A stretch of DNA of 64,000 nt from Pedobacter frigiditerrae (GCF_032678705.1 NZ_JAVTSS010000002.1:1922001-1986000); one strand, 5' to 3'. Counted from the stretch's first letter, positions 1 through 8,850 are shown. The notes: generated by a model not told the origin, from the letters alone. Numbers and translations are program-made.

Positions 1-757
1 CAATTTTAGCATTCATACCAATACTAAGCAAGCCATTTAAAGCATCCTCATCAGAAGTTAATACCCACTTTAAATCAGGTTTTCCAATGGCCTCTCCAAT
101 AATGGCTGCGCTTTCATTTCCACTTAATTCTTCGCTGGCTACATATCTAATCTTTCTGCCGCTAAATGGTGTCGTTAATTCTTCAGCAACAGCTGATGCA
201 ATATCAATTGGAGAAACCCAAGGAATCATATCTTCAGCACCATAATTTGTGGCAATTAAACCAATCGATTTGATCATCTCGAGGTAAGCATATAGATTGT
301 AGAAAAAGGAAGTTGGACGCAGGTGTGTAATGGAAACCTCTTCAGGCAATTCATCCAAAATTAATTGTACATGATGTGCGCCAATTAAAATGCCAGAACC
401 TTTTGATAAATGACCGCCAATTGTACTTAAATTAACCACACGTTTTACGCCTGCAGCATCAATTGCTTGTCTGTAGTTCTTTCCCAATCTTACATAGTAA
501 GCGAAGAGGTCTAAGTTTGGGTCGAAATAGTTATTTGGAGGCACCATGGTATATACTGCGTCGGCTCCAGTAAAAGTCGCTGTTAAAAAATCGACATTTT
601 CTAATGAGCCAATTGCTGCGACGGCGCCCAAATCTTCAATCTCTTTTTTGCGGTCTATATGGCTACTAATTACCGTAACTGAATGTCCTTTTTGCACTAA
701 CTCTTGGGTTAGTGGTTTGCTAATGTGTCCTAATGAACCTGTAACTATAATTTTCAT
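1..757 (-). CDS. NmrA-like NAD(P)-dependent reductase/epimerase, partial (3' end outside window)
   Basis: Reading leftward from an ATG at 757 gives an open frame to the window edge. The N-terminus reads MKIIVTGSLGHISKPL, a Rossmann nucleotide-binding start with a GxxGxxx-type glycine pattern, followed by conserved segments such as GADAVYTMVPP and RVVNLSTIGGHL. This pattern fits the NmrA/SDR-atypical family, which act as NAD(P)H-dependent quinone reductases or redox sensors in the cytosol. About 252 residues are visible of a usual 280-290, so only the C-terminal end is missing. It stands alone, divergent from the lipoprotein gene at 905. The substrate cannot be told from the sequence. Confidence 0.85.
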   Translation of the reverse strand, partial: MKIIVTGSLGHISKPLTQELVQKGHSVTVISSHIDRKKEIEDLGAVAAIGSLENVDFLTATFTGADAVYTMVPPNNYFDPNLDLFAYYVRLGKNYRQAIDAAGVKRVVNLSTIGGHLSKGSGILIGAHHVQLILDELPEEVSITHLRPTSFFYNLYAYLEMIKSIGLIATNYGAEDMIPWVSPIDIASAVAEELTTPFSGRKIRYVASEELSGNESAAIIGEAIGKPDLKWVLTSDEDALNGLLSIGMNAKI

Positions 758-904
758 GATATGATTTTTTGATTTACAAAAGTGCATACCTGTACATCAA
801 CAGATGTAGCCATATCTATCGTAGTTGTAGCCAAAATTTATTGCAGTACTTATTTAAAAAGCTGATTAGGATACATATGGCAGGCATATTGCTATAAAGA
901 AAAT

Positions 905-1408
905 ATGAAAACATTTAAACTTATTTTACCTGCGCTAGCATTGTCCCTTTTTGTAGCTTGTAGTACTACAACACGGCATAGCGAAAAAGTAGCTGCCACA
1001 GCTGATGCTGATAACCAGGCGGATACCACACTTGTTGCGACGATGGCTATTCCTGCAGCTTCAACGGCAAACTCTCCAATAGAAATGACCTTTACCGTTT
1101 ACAATAGGACAGATTCGATTAAAACATTTTGTAAATGGCATACGCCTTTTGAGCCATTGATGAGCAAATACCTAGATATTACTTCAGCAAATGGAGAAGA
1201 AGCGTCTTACAAAGGGCCGATGGCGAAAAGAATAATGCCTCCACCGGCAGATAGTTATGTGAGCATTAAGCCAAAGGATAGCTTGTCAATAAAAGTAGAT
1301 TTAACTAAAGCTTATGATATTAAACCAGGTAGCTATGTTGTGAGTTACAATTCGCAAGCGATAAGTGGTTTGAGTATTACAGATAGCGTTAAGATTTCGG
1401 TTAAGTAG
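905..1408 (+). CDS. Lipoprotein resembling the N-terminal domain of M35-type metallopeptidases
   Basis: The 167-residue product starts with a lipoprotein signal (FVACS, lipidated Cys near residue 19). The rest is one beta-rich domain with the pattern FTVYNRTDSIKTFCKWHTP, then SANGEEASYKGPMAKR, then a PGSYVVSY strand. I recognise this arrangement from the region preceding the catalytic domain of deuterolysin-like (M35) peptidases. Here it stands alone: there is no HExxH zinc motif, so no peptidase activity is expected. It is probably periplasmic or outer-membrane anchored. The family link is inference from motif recall; the lipoprotein call is direct. Confidence 0.75.
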   Translation: MKTFKLILPALALSLFVACSTTTRHSEKVAATADADNQADTTLVATMAIPAASTANSPIEMTFTVYNRTDSIKTFCKWHTPFEPLMSKYLDITSANGEEASYKGPMAKRIMPPPADSYVSIKPKDSLSIKVDLTKAYDIKPGSYVVSYNSQAISGLSITDSVKISVK

Positions 1409-1470
1409 TTTAGTAAATACCTAACGGTTAGATTAGCTAGTATAATAGAGCTGGGTTATGGTGCAAAATT

Positions 1471-1496
1471 AAGGTCGAGATTGTAATCTCGACCTT
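1471..1496. terminator. Bidirectional terminator between convergent genes
   Basis: A perfect 12-bp inverted repeat (AAGGTCGAGATT / AATCTCGACCTT) with a 2-nt loop lies between the stop codons of the convergent lipoprotein and DoxX genes. The position and symmetry fit a two-way transcription terminator. Confidence 0.75.
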
Positions 1497-1503
1497 CTGT
1501 CAT

Positions 1504-1884
1504 TTACTCATTAATCATCGGCATATACTTCGCCCTGTTATCATAAATAATCCATAATAAAACCGCTGCGAATACAGCCGCGATAGGAAAACCAGTAGCA
1601 TCCGTTACTGTATTGGTTAAAACTATACCAACCATTACTGGGAAAACAATTAGCGCACCTAAAGCTCTGGTTTTTGGCAGAATGATTAGTAAACCACCAA
1701 CTATTTCTGCAACTGCAATAAGCGGCATCAACCAACTTACAGCCATCATTCCTCCCATAGCCTTCATTAATTCTGGCGAAATATCTTTAGGCATTGGCAT
1801 ATAGTGAAAAAACTTATCTAAGCCAGCATTGATAAAGAATAGTCCGAATAGCAGACTTAAAACGAATGTGATTTTCTGTTTCAT
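1504..1884 (-). CDS. DoxX family membrane protein
   Basis: A 126-residue protein with four hydrophobic segments and the DoxX-like signature NAGLDKFFHY near the N-terminus, followed by AEIVGGLLIILPKTRALGAL, typical of the short DoxX/SURF4-like family in Bacteroidota. These are inner-membrane proteins of mostly unknown role, some tied to thiosulfate:quinone oxidoreduction or redox stress. It is convergent with the lipoprotein gene and separated from it by a hairpin terminator. Length is normal for the family. Confidence 0.85.
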   Translation of the reverse strand: MKQKITFVLSLLFGLFFINAGLDKFFHYMPMPKDISPELMKAMGGMMAVSWLMPLIAVAEIVGGLLIILPKTRALGALIVFPVMVGIVLTNTVTDATGFPIAAVFAAVLLWIIYDNRAKYMPMINE

Positions 1885-2002
1885 ATTTTTTGATTTGTGA
1901 TTAAGGATTAGGTTTTCATATAAATTTAATCAAAAATAAGTTAATATCAATTCTAGTATGCGGTGCAGATACGACAAGTTAAATGGGCATTTGAGATTTC
2001 AT

Positions 2003-2503
2003 TTATTTATTAGATAAAGTTTCTAGCAACGTATCTAAGTCATTCAATGTCATTGTAAATCCTTCTTTGAAACCCATTTCAATCATTTTCTCCATGCGTT
2101 CAAGCGAATCATTTTTAATGATGATGCTCACTTTTGTTATGCCGTTTTCTTCACTGAAATTAAAATCCCAATCTGAACCAGGCAATTGCGGGTTTTCATC
2201 AGCATCAGCAAAAGCATTTAGCATTTTAAAATTAGTTTTTGGGCTTATGGAAGTATATTTCTGGATTGCCCAATGTTCATTACCTTCTGGACTTACCATC
2301 GCATAAAACCTTCTGCCACCAACCTCAAAATTCATCACCTTTGTTCTTGAAGCAAATGGTTTTGGAGCCCACCATTGATCAAGGATTTCTTGTGTGGTAA
2401 AAGCATCCCAAACTAAAGGAAGGTCTGCATTAAATTCTCTATTAACAAATACCGTTTTTGAAGGTTTGTCTACAATAAAATCGAATAATAAATTGTTTTT
2501 CAT
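2003..2503 (-). CDS. SRPBCC (AHSA1-like) domain protein
   Basis: 166 residues. The START-like ligand-binding fold is indicated by VFVNREFNADLPLVWDAFT, then WWAPKPF, MNFEVGGRRFYAM, and a C-terminal long helix (MEKMIEMGFKEGFTMTL). AHSA1-like proteins bind small hydrophobic molecules; the ligand here is unknown. It belongs to a leftward cluster with an ArsR regulator (3489-3815), a second SRPBCC protein and a VOC protein, an arrangement common in soil bacteria. It shares an N-terminus (LLFDFIV, then VFVNREF or IVVKREF) with the paralogue at 2996-3499. Confidence 0.88.
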   Translation of the reverse strand: MKNNLLFDFIVDKPSKTVFVNREFNADLPLVWDAFTTQEILDQWWAPKPFASRTKVMNFEVGGRRFYAMVSPEGNEHWAIQKYTSISPKTNFKMLNAFADADENPQLPGSDWDFNFSEENGITKVSIIIKNDSLERMEKMIEMGFKEGFTMTLNDLDTLLETLSNK

Positions 2504-2533
2504 CCTGTTGTTTTTAATTGATACGAATTCAGT

Positions 2534-2953
2534 TTACGCTTGGTTAAAATCTATCATCCATTCTATGCCAAATTGGTCTCGAAACATAGAGAAATGTGAA
2601 CCTTCAGGGCTATCATTAGGAACCTCAACATTTCCACCTGCTGAAAGTCCTTTAAATAATTTTTCGGCCTCTTCTAGACTTTCGGCACTAACAGCAATTT
2701 TAGACCTGTTTTCATTTTCATTTACTTTCCCCATGATTTCTGGAACATCATTGCCCATTAAGCTATTGTTGCCAATTGATAAAGCAATGTGCATGATCTT
2801 ATTTGCATCTTTCTCTTCTATTGGAAACTGATCGCTTGCAATGTCCTTAAAGCGCATGATCTTTGTGAACTCGCCACCAAATACAGATTTGTAAAAATTG
2901 AATGCTTCTTCGGCATTGCCGTTGAAGTTAATGTGTGGGTTGATAAGTGCCAT
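2534..2953 (-). CDS. VOC/PhnB-like protein
   Basis: 139 residues starting MALINPHINFNGNAEEAFNFYKSVFGG, the typical opening of the PhnB subgroup of the vicinal oxygen chelate (glyoxalase/bleomycin-resistance) superfamily. The C-terminal half carries NDSPEGSHFSMFRDQFGIEWMIDF, the second beta-alpha-beta module. Often annotated as 3-demethylubiquinone methyltransferase by transfer, which is not supported here. It lies between two SRPBCC genes, probably in one transcript with the ArsR gene. Confidence 0.88.
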   Translation of the reverse strand: MALINPHINFNGNAEEAFNFYKSVFGGEFTKIMRFKDIASDQFPIEEKDANKIMHIALSIGNNSLMGNDVPEIMGKVNENENRSKIAVSAESLEEAEKLFKGLSAGGNVEVPNDSPEGSHFSMFRDQFGIEWMIDFNQA

Positions 2954-2995
2954 AATAATAGGTTTTTAGGTTAAATTAATTTTGCTTTAACTAGT

Positions 2996-3499
2996 TTATT
3001 TTTTAAGATTTGATAATAATTCATCAAGGTTTGCAAGTGCTGCAGACATACCTTCTTTGAAGCCATTTGCAACCATGTATTCCAAAACTTCAAGGCTTCC
3101 ATATTGGGCGGTAACGGTTACGAATGTATTACCGTTTATTTCGTTAAAAATGTTGGTACATAATGTTCTAGGAAAATTCGGATTAATGGTTCCGTTTTCA
3201 TCGCTAAATCCTCTCAATTCGGTAATGCTTTTTTGTGGTTCGATGGTTTGGTAATCATATCGGCTCCAATGTTTTTCGCCCTGCGGACTGATCATTGCAT
3301 AATGCCAAAAGCCACCTTCTTTAAAATCCATGGTTTTGGTTTCAGCTCTCCAAGGTTTTGGCGCTATCCATTGTTCAAGAAATTCAGCACTTGTCCACGC
3401 TTCCCAAACCAATTTAAGGTCGGCCGCAAATTCACGTTTAACCACAATGGTTTTTTCTTCCTTGTTTACAATAAAATCGAACAATAAATTACTTTCCAT
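2996..3499 (-). CDS. SRPBCC (AHSA1-like) domain protein
   Basis: 167 residues, paralogous to the protein encoded at 2003-2503, with the same start pattern (LLFDFIVNKEEKTIVVKREF) and WIAPKPW / MDFKEGGFWHYAM motifs. The start overlaps the 3' end of the ArsR gene by 11 bases, which suggests translational coupling and a shared transcript. The ligand is unknown. Confidence 0.88.
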   Translation of the reverse strand: MESNLLFDFIVNKEEKTIVVKREFAADLKLVWEAWTSAEFLEQWIAPKPWRAETKTMDFKEGGFWHYAMISPQGEKHWSRYDYQTIEPQKSITELRGFSDENGTINPNFPRTLCTNIFNEINGNTFVTVTAQYGSLEVLEYMVANGFKEGMSAALANLDELLSNLKK

Positions 3500-3815
3500 T
3501 TTTTTCAGTCTTAAGTTTCAATAATAATTCATCCAGCTGATTAAAGCGTGTTTCCCAAATCTTTCTGAACTGTTCCAGCCATTTATCTATGTCTTTCATT
3601 CTTTCTATTTCCAGTTGGTAATAAATTTCCCTTCCTTTTTGTTCTTGTTTAACTAACTCACATTCGGTTAATATTTTTAAGTGTTTAGAAACAGCCTGTC
3701 GGGTGGTGTCAAAATGCTCTGCCAAGGCATTTGGTGTCATCGCTTGCAAAGCGATCAATGTAATGATTGCCCTTCTCGTGGGATCGGCTATGGCCTGAAA
3801 AACATCTCTTCTCAT
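3489..3815 (-). CDS. ArsR-family winged-helix transcriptional regulator
   Basis: 108 residues: MRRDVFQAIADPTRRAIITLI, then the winged-helix segment TPNALAEHFDTTRQAVSKHLKILTECELV. This is the SRPBCC-associated ArsR subgroup, which lacks an obvious metal-binding Cys pair, so a metal-sensing role is unlikely. It heads the leftward operon of SRPBCC and VOC genes, which it probably autoregulates together with itself. Confidence 0.92.
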   Translation of the reverse strand: MRRDVFQAIADPTRRAIITLIALQAMTPNALAEHFDTTRQAVSKHLKILTECELVKQEQKGREIYYQLEIERMKDIDKWLEQFRKIWETRFNQLDELLLKLKTEKNGK

Positions 3816-3958
3816 TTGATGATAAAATAAATGAAACTAATTGGTTGCAAATATATGTGCAACTATTTGGTTTCGCAAGTATTTTAGCAAAAATATTTTA
3901 TGAGCATAGATTTTAATGTCAAAAAGAGGTCTGGGTGGGCTTGATTGATGTTTATTTC

Positions 3959-4462
3959 CTATTGCCAAACATGGGCTAAATAAACAATGAGGTAGCAGAA
4001 AAGGCAAATGGAGCTTTCTAGATTAAAGGGCTTGAATATATCTTGCCTTGAGTTTTTACTTAGAATGAGATAGTTTGCAACTGCCCAAAATAAAATGGAA
4101 ACTCCTATGTCTAAAAAATCAAATCGTCCATTTGTTAAATGAAACAACTGAAAAACCTCTAAACCAATTGAAAATAGGAGCGGTGCAAAAACCAGATTTA
4201 ACTCCCTTTTGCCAATGTTAATGAACTTAAATTTTGAAGCTAGGGTAATACAAAAAACCCATAAACCTTCTGGTAAGGAAAAAATAATAAAATCATGTAA
4301 GGGTAAACCATGGGTGATGCTTTTCCTTAACACGATAAACTGGTCCAATGAAACGATTGAAATGAATAATTTGGTAACTACTGTTTTTTCAGTCCGATAA
4401 AACAAATAGATAAACAAGCTTAAAAGCAAGGATAAAATAATGATGTAATGATTTCTTTTCAA
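3959..4462 (-). CDS. VanZ-like membrane protein
   Basis: 167 residues with about four to five hydrophobic segments. The middle contains SIGLEVFQLFHLTNGRFDFLDIGVSILF, close to the VanZ-like pattern E-Q---GR--D--D. VanZ-like proteins are integral membrane proteins of uncertain function, first linked to teicoplanin resistance. The start overlaps the end of the methyltransferase gene (4459) by 4 bases, so the two are probably co-translated. Confidence 0.65.
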   Translation of the reverse strand: MKRNHYIIILSLLLSLFIYLFYRTEKTVVTKLFISIVSLDQFIVLRKSITHGLPLHDFIIFSLPEGLWVFCITLASKFKFINIGKRELNLVFAPLLFSIGLEVFQLFHLTNGRFDFLDIGVSILFWAVANYLILSKNSRQDIFKPFNLESSICLFCYLIVYLAHVWQ

Positions 4463-5049
4463 GCCTTCTTGTAAATTAAAAGTTTAAAATAGGATAATTG
4501 ACCGAAGCTGATTTCATTTAAAAGGGTAAACTTTTTTATAGTAGTTAAGTTGCTGATGTGAAATACTGATTTAAAATGAAATGCTTTTGAAAACACTTGA
4601 AAAGCCTTGTCTATATGTCTTAGCCAATTGTTAGGTGTAAAATGATTGAGGATAAATATTTGTCCATTAGGTTTTAATACTCGGTAAGTTTCTTCCAGCA
4701 CCTTTTCGGGCTGATCTACAACAGCAATAACGTGAGAGAGAATAACATAATCAAAAGTTTGGTCTGGAAACAGCAATTCTTCTCCATTCATTTGCAACAG
4801 TTGGATGTTAGCTGTGCTGTGCTTTTTAGCAGTGTCTAACATGCTAAAAGAAGTATCAATGCCAGTAACTTGATGTGTTTTGTATAGCTTTAAATGGCTA
4901 CCATTGCCAACGCCAATTTCTAGTAACTGTCCAGTGGGAAGTTTATTAATTTCCTGAAATAGCTTATGCTTTTGTGGTTTCAAGAATAGATCTACCACAG
5001 GATATAGAAATGAAAAATGATTGTAGAAATTGTCGGTTTGTCTGCTCAT
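4459..5049 (-). CDS. Class I SAM-dependent methyltransferase
   Basis: 196 residues. Motif I is LLEIGVGNGSHLKLY, an acidic residue follows in VTGIDTSFSML, and motif post-II is FDYVILSHVIAVVDQPEKVLEETYRVLKPNGQIFILNH. This is a Methyltransf_11-type enzyme, cytosolic. The substrate is unknown; phospholipid or ubiquinone-type methylation cannot be decided. It is coupled to the VanZ-like gene downstream. Confidence 0.88.
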   Translation of the reverse strand: MSRQTDNFYNHFSFLYPVVDLFLKPQKHKLFQEINKLPTGQLLEIGVGNGSHLKLYKTHQVTGIDTSFSMLDTAKKHSTANIQLLQMNGEELLFPDQTFDYVILSHVIAVVDQPEKVLEETYRVLKPNGQIFILNHFTPNNWLRHIDKAFQVFSKAFHFKSVFHISNLTTIKKFTLLNEISFGQLSYFKLLIYKKA

Positions 5050-5152
5050 TTTCTAAATATTCTCTATAAAATAAATAGGCTTCAATGTTTTTTTGCTAAA
5101 ATAATAAATTTACACTTACTTTGAAGAACAAAGTGCTTTTATATTTAATGTT

Positions 5153-5614
5153 ATGGGTTTAGCTACTACACTTGATAGGATTCACGCTCAAGTAAAAACA
5201 AGGAAGGGCTTCCGATATTTTGCCATCTTTAACCGTATAGGCTTAGCAGCAGGTTTTTTCCCAGCTGGTTTTGTTAAGATTATGGGTGAACGATTTACAG
5301 ATTTATCCAATAATCACCCAATGGGACATTATTTGGAAGCTCTGTCGAGAACTGGATTTTATTATCCATTTATTGGGGTGTTACAGGTATCGGCTGCACT
5401 TTTATTACTCATTCCACGAACGGCAACTTTAGGTGCGCTCATTTATTTCCCTATCATTTTAAATATTTGTATCCTTTCTATTGCAGTAAGATTTGAAGGT
5501 TCGTGGGTTTCATCACCTTTAATGGTATTGGCTAATTTATACCTGCTTTGCTGGGATTACGATAAGTTGAAGTACATTTTTCCTTGGAATAAAATGCCAG
5601 TTCAATCAAATTAA
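5153..5614 (+). CDS. DoxX family membrane protein
   Basis: 153 residues with four predicted membrane segments and the DoxX pattern AAGFFPAGFVKIMGERF, then LLLLIPRTATLGALIYFPII. The C-terminus WDYDKLKYIFPW is common in the Bacteroidota subgroup. It is followed 10 bases later by a small lipoprotein gene, probably in the same transcript. Confidence 0.82.
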   Translation: MGLATTLDRIHAQVKTRKGFRYFAIFNRIGLAAGFFPAGFVKIMGERFTDLSNNHPMGHYLEALSRTGFYYPFIGVLQVSAALLLLIPRTATLGALIYFPIILNICILSIAVRFEGSWVSSPLMVLANLYLLCWDYDKLKYIFPWNKMPVQSN

Positions 5615-5624
5615 TCATCATTTT

Positions 5625-5855
5625 ATGAAAATAATAAGAACGGTTTTAATGCTATCGACGCTATTCTTAATGGCTTGCGAAATTATGCCTCGCAACACTT
5701 TAAAAGATTGCGAACAACAGTGCAAGGATAATCCAAAATCAAAGGCTTGTTTAATTTTTTGCGATTGCATTCATCAAAAAGGGCATACACTTGATAGTTG
5801 TTTAGCAGAATATGATAAGGCGCCTGCAGATAGTTTACAGCAAAAAATTAAATAG
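5625..5855 (+). CDS. Small Cys-rich lipoprotein
   Basis: 76 residues with a lipoprotein signal (LSTLFLMACE) and, in the mature part, six more cysteines in the pattern CEQQC, CLIFCDC, SC. Paired cysteines suggest disulfides or metal binding in the periplasm. I do not recognise the family. It follows the DoxX gene directly, and its last 8 bases overlap the end of the convergent YdeI-like gene. Confidence 0.65.
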   Translation: MKIIRTVLMLSTLFLMACEIMPRNTLKDCEQQCKDNPKSKACLIFCDCIHQKGHTLDSCLAEYDKAPADSLQQKIK

Positions 5856-6222
5856 TTTCCCATTTTCCCATTGCCTTGGCTACATCAATAACGGCCAAAC
5901 CTTGCGGTGTCATTAAGCCTTCGGCTATCATTCTTTCGGCCCTTTCTATATTGGGTTTGCTCCATTTGCTTTTTTTCGCATTTCGAGGCGAAAAAGTTAG
6001 GTAATAGCTCTCATGGTCTCGATTTTTACATAAGCTATCAATCCAGCCAAAACATAGCGCTTCTTCTGTTCCCTCGATGAGGTTAACACTTTCTACCTTG
6101 CTTTTTTTGTGGTAAAGTATTAGCCAAACAGATTTTTCCGTTTGGCTATTCTCTTGCAACCATTTTCGCCAATCATTTCTAGTCTTGGCGTAAACTGCTT
6201 GTTTACCATCTTTCGTTTCCAT
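5848..6222 (-). CDS. YdeI/OmpD-associated family protein, short form
   Basis: 124 residues with the family pattern WRKWLQENSQTEKSVWLI, then VEEALCFGWIDS-like (EEALCFGWIDSLCK) and FSPRNAKKSKWSKPN. YdeI/OmpD-associated proteins are usually about 185-195 residues; here the protein stops right after the GLAVIDVAKAMGKW segment, so the usual C-terminal helical portion is missing. The stop lies inside the 3' end of the convergent lipoprotein gene. It may be a natural short form or a truncation. Confidence 0.8.
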   Translation of the reverse strand: METKDGKQAVYAKTRNDWRKWLQENSQTEKSVWLILYHKKSKVESVNLIEGTEEALCFGWIDSLCKNRDHESYYLTFSPRNAKKSKWSKPNIERAERMIAEGLMTPQGLAVIDVAKAMGKWETI

Positions 6223-6322
6223 AAGCTTTGCCTTTAAAAGTCTGCTTATGCAATTTAATATTTAAAACCGATTCTTAAAAGTAGATACGATTAATGGCTA
6301 TAGTTGATGCAAATCATTATCG

Positions 6323-6766
6323 CTAGCCAAAAACGTTTACACCCTTTCCTGTTGTTAAAAAACTAAACAAGCTCTGTTGAATAAGCTCGCCCCAAGCCCA
6401 TGAACAACCTCCATAACATTCGAATGTTGGCACCAGGCCGATGTGTGTAAAACGAATTTCTGTTTTATCACCAACTTCCGTAATTTCAAAAACTATTGTG
6501 GTGCCTGTCCACTCGCCTTTGTCTTTGAAAGAACTTAATTCGCTATCAATCACTTGCCAAACTACTTTTTCATTTGGAATAGATTCTATGATGCGTTGTT
6601 TCGAATAATGTACATCCTTCATCCGGTAGGAAAACTCGTCATTTAGCTTTTCAGTATTGCCTTCAATTTCGCCTTGCCACCAACCACGTACATTGTTAAT
6701 GGCTTTAAATGCTTCAGCTGGTGTTTTATCAACCAAAATTGTTGATGTAAAATTTGATGCAGTCAT
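6323..6766 (-). CDS. SRPBCC domain protein
   Basis: 147 residues with TSTILVDKTPAEAFKAINNVRGWW, then KVVWQVIDSELSSF and TEIRFTHIGLVPTFECYGGC, typical of START-like Bacteroidota proteins. It has a C-terminal long helix. It sits 6 bases downstream of the DinB gene, probably the same transcript. Ligand unknown. Confidence 0.85.
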   Translation of the reverse strand: MTASNFTSTILVDKTPAEAFKAINNVRGWWQGEIEGNTEKLNDEFSYRMKDVHYSKQRIIESIPNEKVVWQVIDSELSSFKDKGEWTGTTIVFEITEVGDKTEIRFTHIGLVPTFECYGGCSWAWGELIQQSLFSFLTTGKGVNVFG

Positions 6767-6772
6767 GCTTAT

Positions 6773-7252
6773 TTATTTAAGTAGGCGTAATTGGCCTAAG
6801 TGGTATTGTAGGTGAGATGTTCTTGTAATGATGATATTTAACTTATTGCGATGAGGTTCATTTGCAAAATCTTCAGCAGTAACAGCAGTATGTTTTTCGA
6901 ACCAATCTTCAACGGACAATGCACTAAATTTCTGATTTAAAAGTTCACATTGTGCTTTCCAGAATTCTCTTAAAGTAGCAACAGATGGAAGTTGAGGCAC
7001 AGTTTTATCAGGAGATTTGATAAATGGATCAAACAATTCTGGGTATAGTTTTTCACCCATATCTAATAATCTCAACATGTCATCATGCACCGCAACCAAG
7101 TGACCTAATAAATATATTCCTCTATTTTTACCTGGTGCAATCTCTTGTAGTAACGTTTCATCAGATAAACTTGCTAGTAGTTCATCGCAGTTTTTAATAG
7201 AGGCATCCCATCTATCAAATATCATTTTTACAACTAAGTCTGTATTTTTCAT
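6773..7252 (-). CDS. DinB family protein
   Basis: About 159 residues from an ATG at 7252; the open frame extends to a TTG at 7273, but the ATG is the better start. The protein forms the DinB four-helix bundle, with candidate metal-binding histidines in LLGHLVAVHDDML and in the C-terminal SHLQYHLGQL, as usual for the family. DinB-like proteins include thiol transferases and damage-inducible proteins; the role here is unknown. It precedes an SRPBCC gene in the same direction. Confidence 0.85.
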   Translation of the reverse strand: MKNTDLVVKMIFDRWDASIKNCDELLASLSDETLLQEIAPGKNRGIYLLGHLVAVHDDMLRLLDMGEKLYPELFDPFIKSPDKTVPQLPSVATLREFWKAQCELLNQKFSALSVEDWFEKHTAVTAEDFANEPHRNKLNIIITRTSHLQYHLGQLRLLK

Positions 7253-7370
7253 ATTTCTAATTTTTATATCCAAAAGTATGGTCTAATTCTTACTTGTATG
7301 CTGTGTAAAATAGACATTGTAGTGGGTTGATTTGGACAAACGTAGATGTTGTCTTTGTATAAAAAAATGT

Positions 7371-8351
7371 ATGAAACATTTAACAATAGTAGTTCCTAAT
7401 GGAAACAATAACATCAGTAGCATTACTGGAGCATTTGAAATATTTAACAAGGCAAATGCTTATTGGATATCATTGGGTAACAAACAGTTATTTGCTATTC
7501 AATTGGCGGGAATTGCTGAAACGGTAGAATTTAATAATGGATTATTTATGGTTAAACCTCATACCACAATTTCGGCCATTGCCAAAACAAACCTCATTAT
7601 TATACCTTCATTAAACCATAATTACAACCTTGCTTTAGAAGGCAATGGGTTGCTTGTAGATTGGCTGTTAAATCAATATAAAAACGGGGCAGAAGTGGCT
7701 ACAATTTGTACAGGTGCATTTGTGTTGGCGGCATCAGGCTTACTTGATGGAAAAAGTTGCTCTACACATTGGTCTGTTACAGAAAACTTTAGAATGATGT
7801 TTCCTAAGGTGAATTTATGTACAGATAGATTAATAACTGATGAAAAGGGCATTTATACAAATGGTGGGGCTTATTCCTTCCTTAACTTGATGATTTATTT
7901 GGTCGAAAAATATTACGACAGGCAAACTGCCATTTATTGTTCTAAGGTATTTCAAATAGAGATTGACAGGAATACGCAATCTGAATTTTCTATTTTTTCT
8001 GGTCAGAAACAGCATAGCGATGCAGAGATATTAAAAGCGCAAACCTACATAGAGCAAAATTTGAATGAAAAGATTACGATTGATAATTTATCATTGATGT
8101 TTAATATTGGCCGGAGAAACTTTGACAGAAGATTCATTAAAGCTACTGGAAATACGCCGATTGAATATGCGCAAAGAGTGAAAATAGAGTTTGCAAAAAA
8201 AGCTTTTGAAACCAATCGGAAAACAATTAATGAAGTGATGTATGAAGTAGGTTATGCTGATGTAAAGGCTTTTCGTGAAGTTTTTAGAAAAATTACTGGA
8301 ATGTCTCCGCTGGAATATAAGAGCAAATATTATAAAGAAGCCTTAGTTTAA
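7371..8351 (+). CDS. GlxA-type AraC transcriptional regulator
   Basis: 326 residues from the ATG at 7371 (an upstream TTG at 7332 is less likely). The N-terminal DJ-1/PfpI-like domain contains ATICTGAFVLAASGLLDGKS followed by THW, the nucleophile-elbow Cys region. The C-terminal part is a double helix-turn-helix AraC domain (ITIDNLSLMFNIGRRNFDRRF, then INEVMYEVGYADVKAFREVFRKITGMSPLEY). Such regulators sense amino-acid or amide metabolites. It is divergent from the DinB gene, so control of that gene is possible. Confidence 0.9.
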   Translation: MKHLTIVVPNGNNNISSITGAFEIFNKANAYWISLGNKQLFAIQLAGIAETVEFNNGLFMVKPHTTISAIAKTNLIIIPSLNHNYNLALEGNGLLVDWLLNQYKNGAEVATICTGAFVLAASGLLDGKSCSTHWSVTENFRMMFPKVNLCTDRLITDEKGIYTNGGAYSFLNLMIYLVEKYYDRQTAIYCSKVFQIEIDRNTQSEFSIFSGQKQHSDAEILKAQTYIEQNLNEKITIDNLSLMFNIGRRNFDRRFIKATGNTPIEYAQRVKIEFAKKAFETNRKTINEVMYEVGYADVKAFREVFRKITGMSPLEYKSKYYKEALV

Positions 8352-8392
8352 ATATTATAATTTATTTAGGCATTAGCGTTGTTTCATTTCAG

Positions 8393-8800
8393 TTAATAAT
8401 CGTCTCCTTTGTAGATCCACATGGATTGGGTATTTCCTGCCTTTACAAAACCTACTTTATTGTAAAATTCTATAGCCTTTCCATCTGCGGTAAGCATTTG
8501 CATGTGAAAGTGTCCATATTTTTCTTGCATTTTTTTTACTATCATTTGTCCAATGCCTTTGCCCTGATAGTTTGGGTGGACAAGTAAGTGAGGGTAATAA
8601 ACAACTAAATATCCATCAGAAATCGCATTGCCCAGACCCACTAATTTATCATTATCCCAAGCAGAAATTAAGGAATGAGAATTTGTTAATGCATTGTACA
8701 ACTCATTTGGTTTATCAGCAGCACTCCACTTGTTTGCCTTGTATAAATCAATAATGTCATCAAGTAAAATATCTCGTCTGTCTGAAATGGTGATAGTCAT
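8393..8800 (-). CDS. GNAT family N-acetyltransferase
   Basis: 135 residues with the acetyl-CoA-binding pattern VHPNYQGKGIGQMIVKKM (Q/RxxGxG) and a C-terminal EFYNKVGFVKAG strand. Small GNATs act on amines of diverse substrates; this one cannot be assigned. It is convergent with the GlxA-type regulator. Confidence 0.9.
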   Translation of the reverse strand: MTITISDRRDILLDDIIDLYKANKWSAADKPNELYNALTNSHSLISAWDNDKLVGLGNAISDGYLVVYYPHLLVHPNYQGKGIGQMIVKKMQEKYGHFHMQMLTADGKAIEFYNKVGFVKAGNTQSMWIYKGDDY

Positions 8801-8850
8801 TCTGATTAGTTTAATATATAATGTATTGAGATCCCACAGTGGAAGACTTT

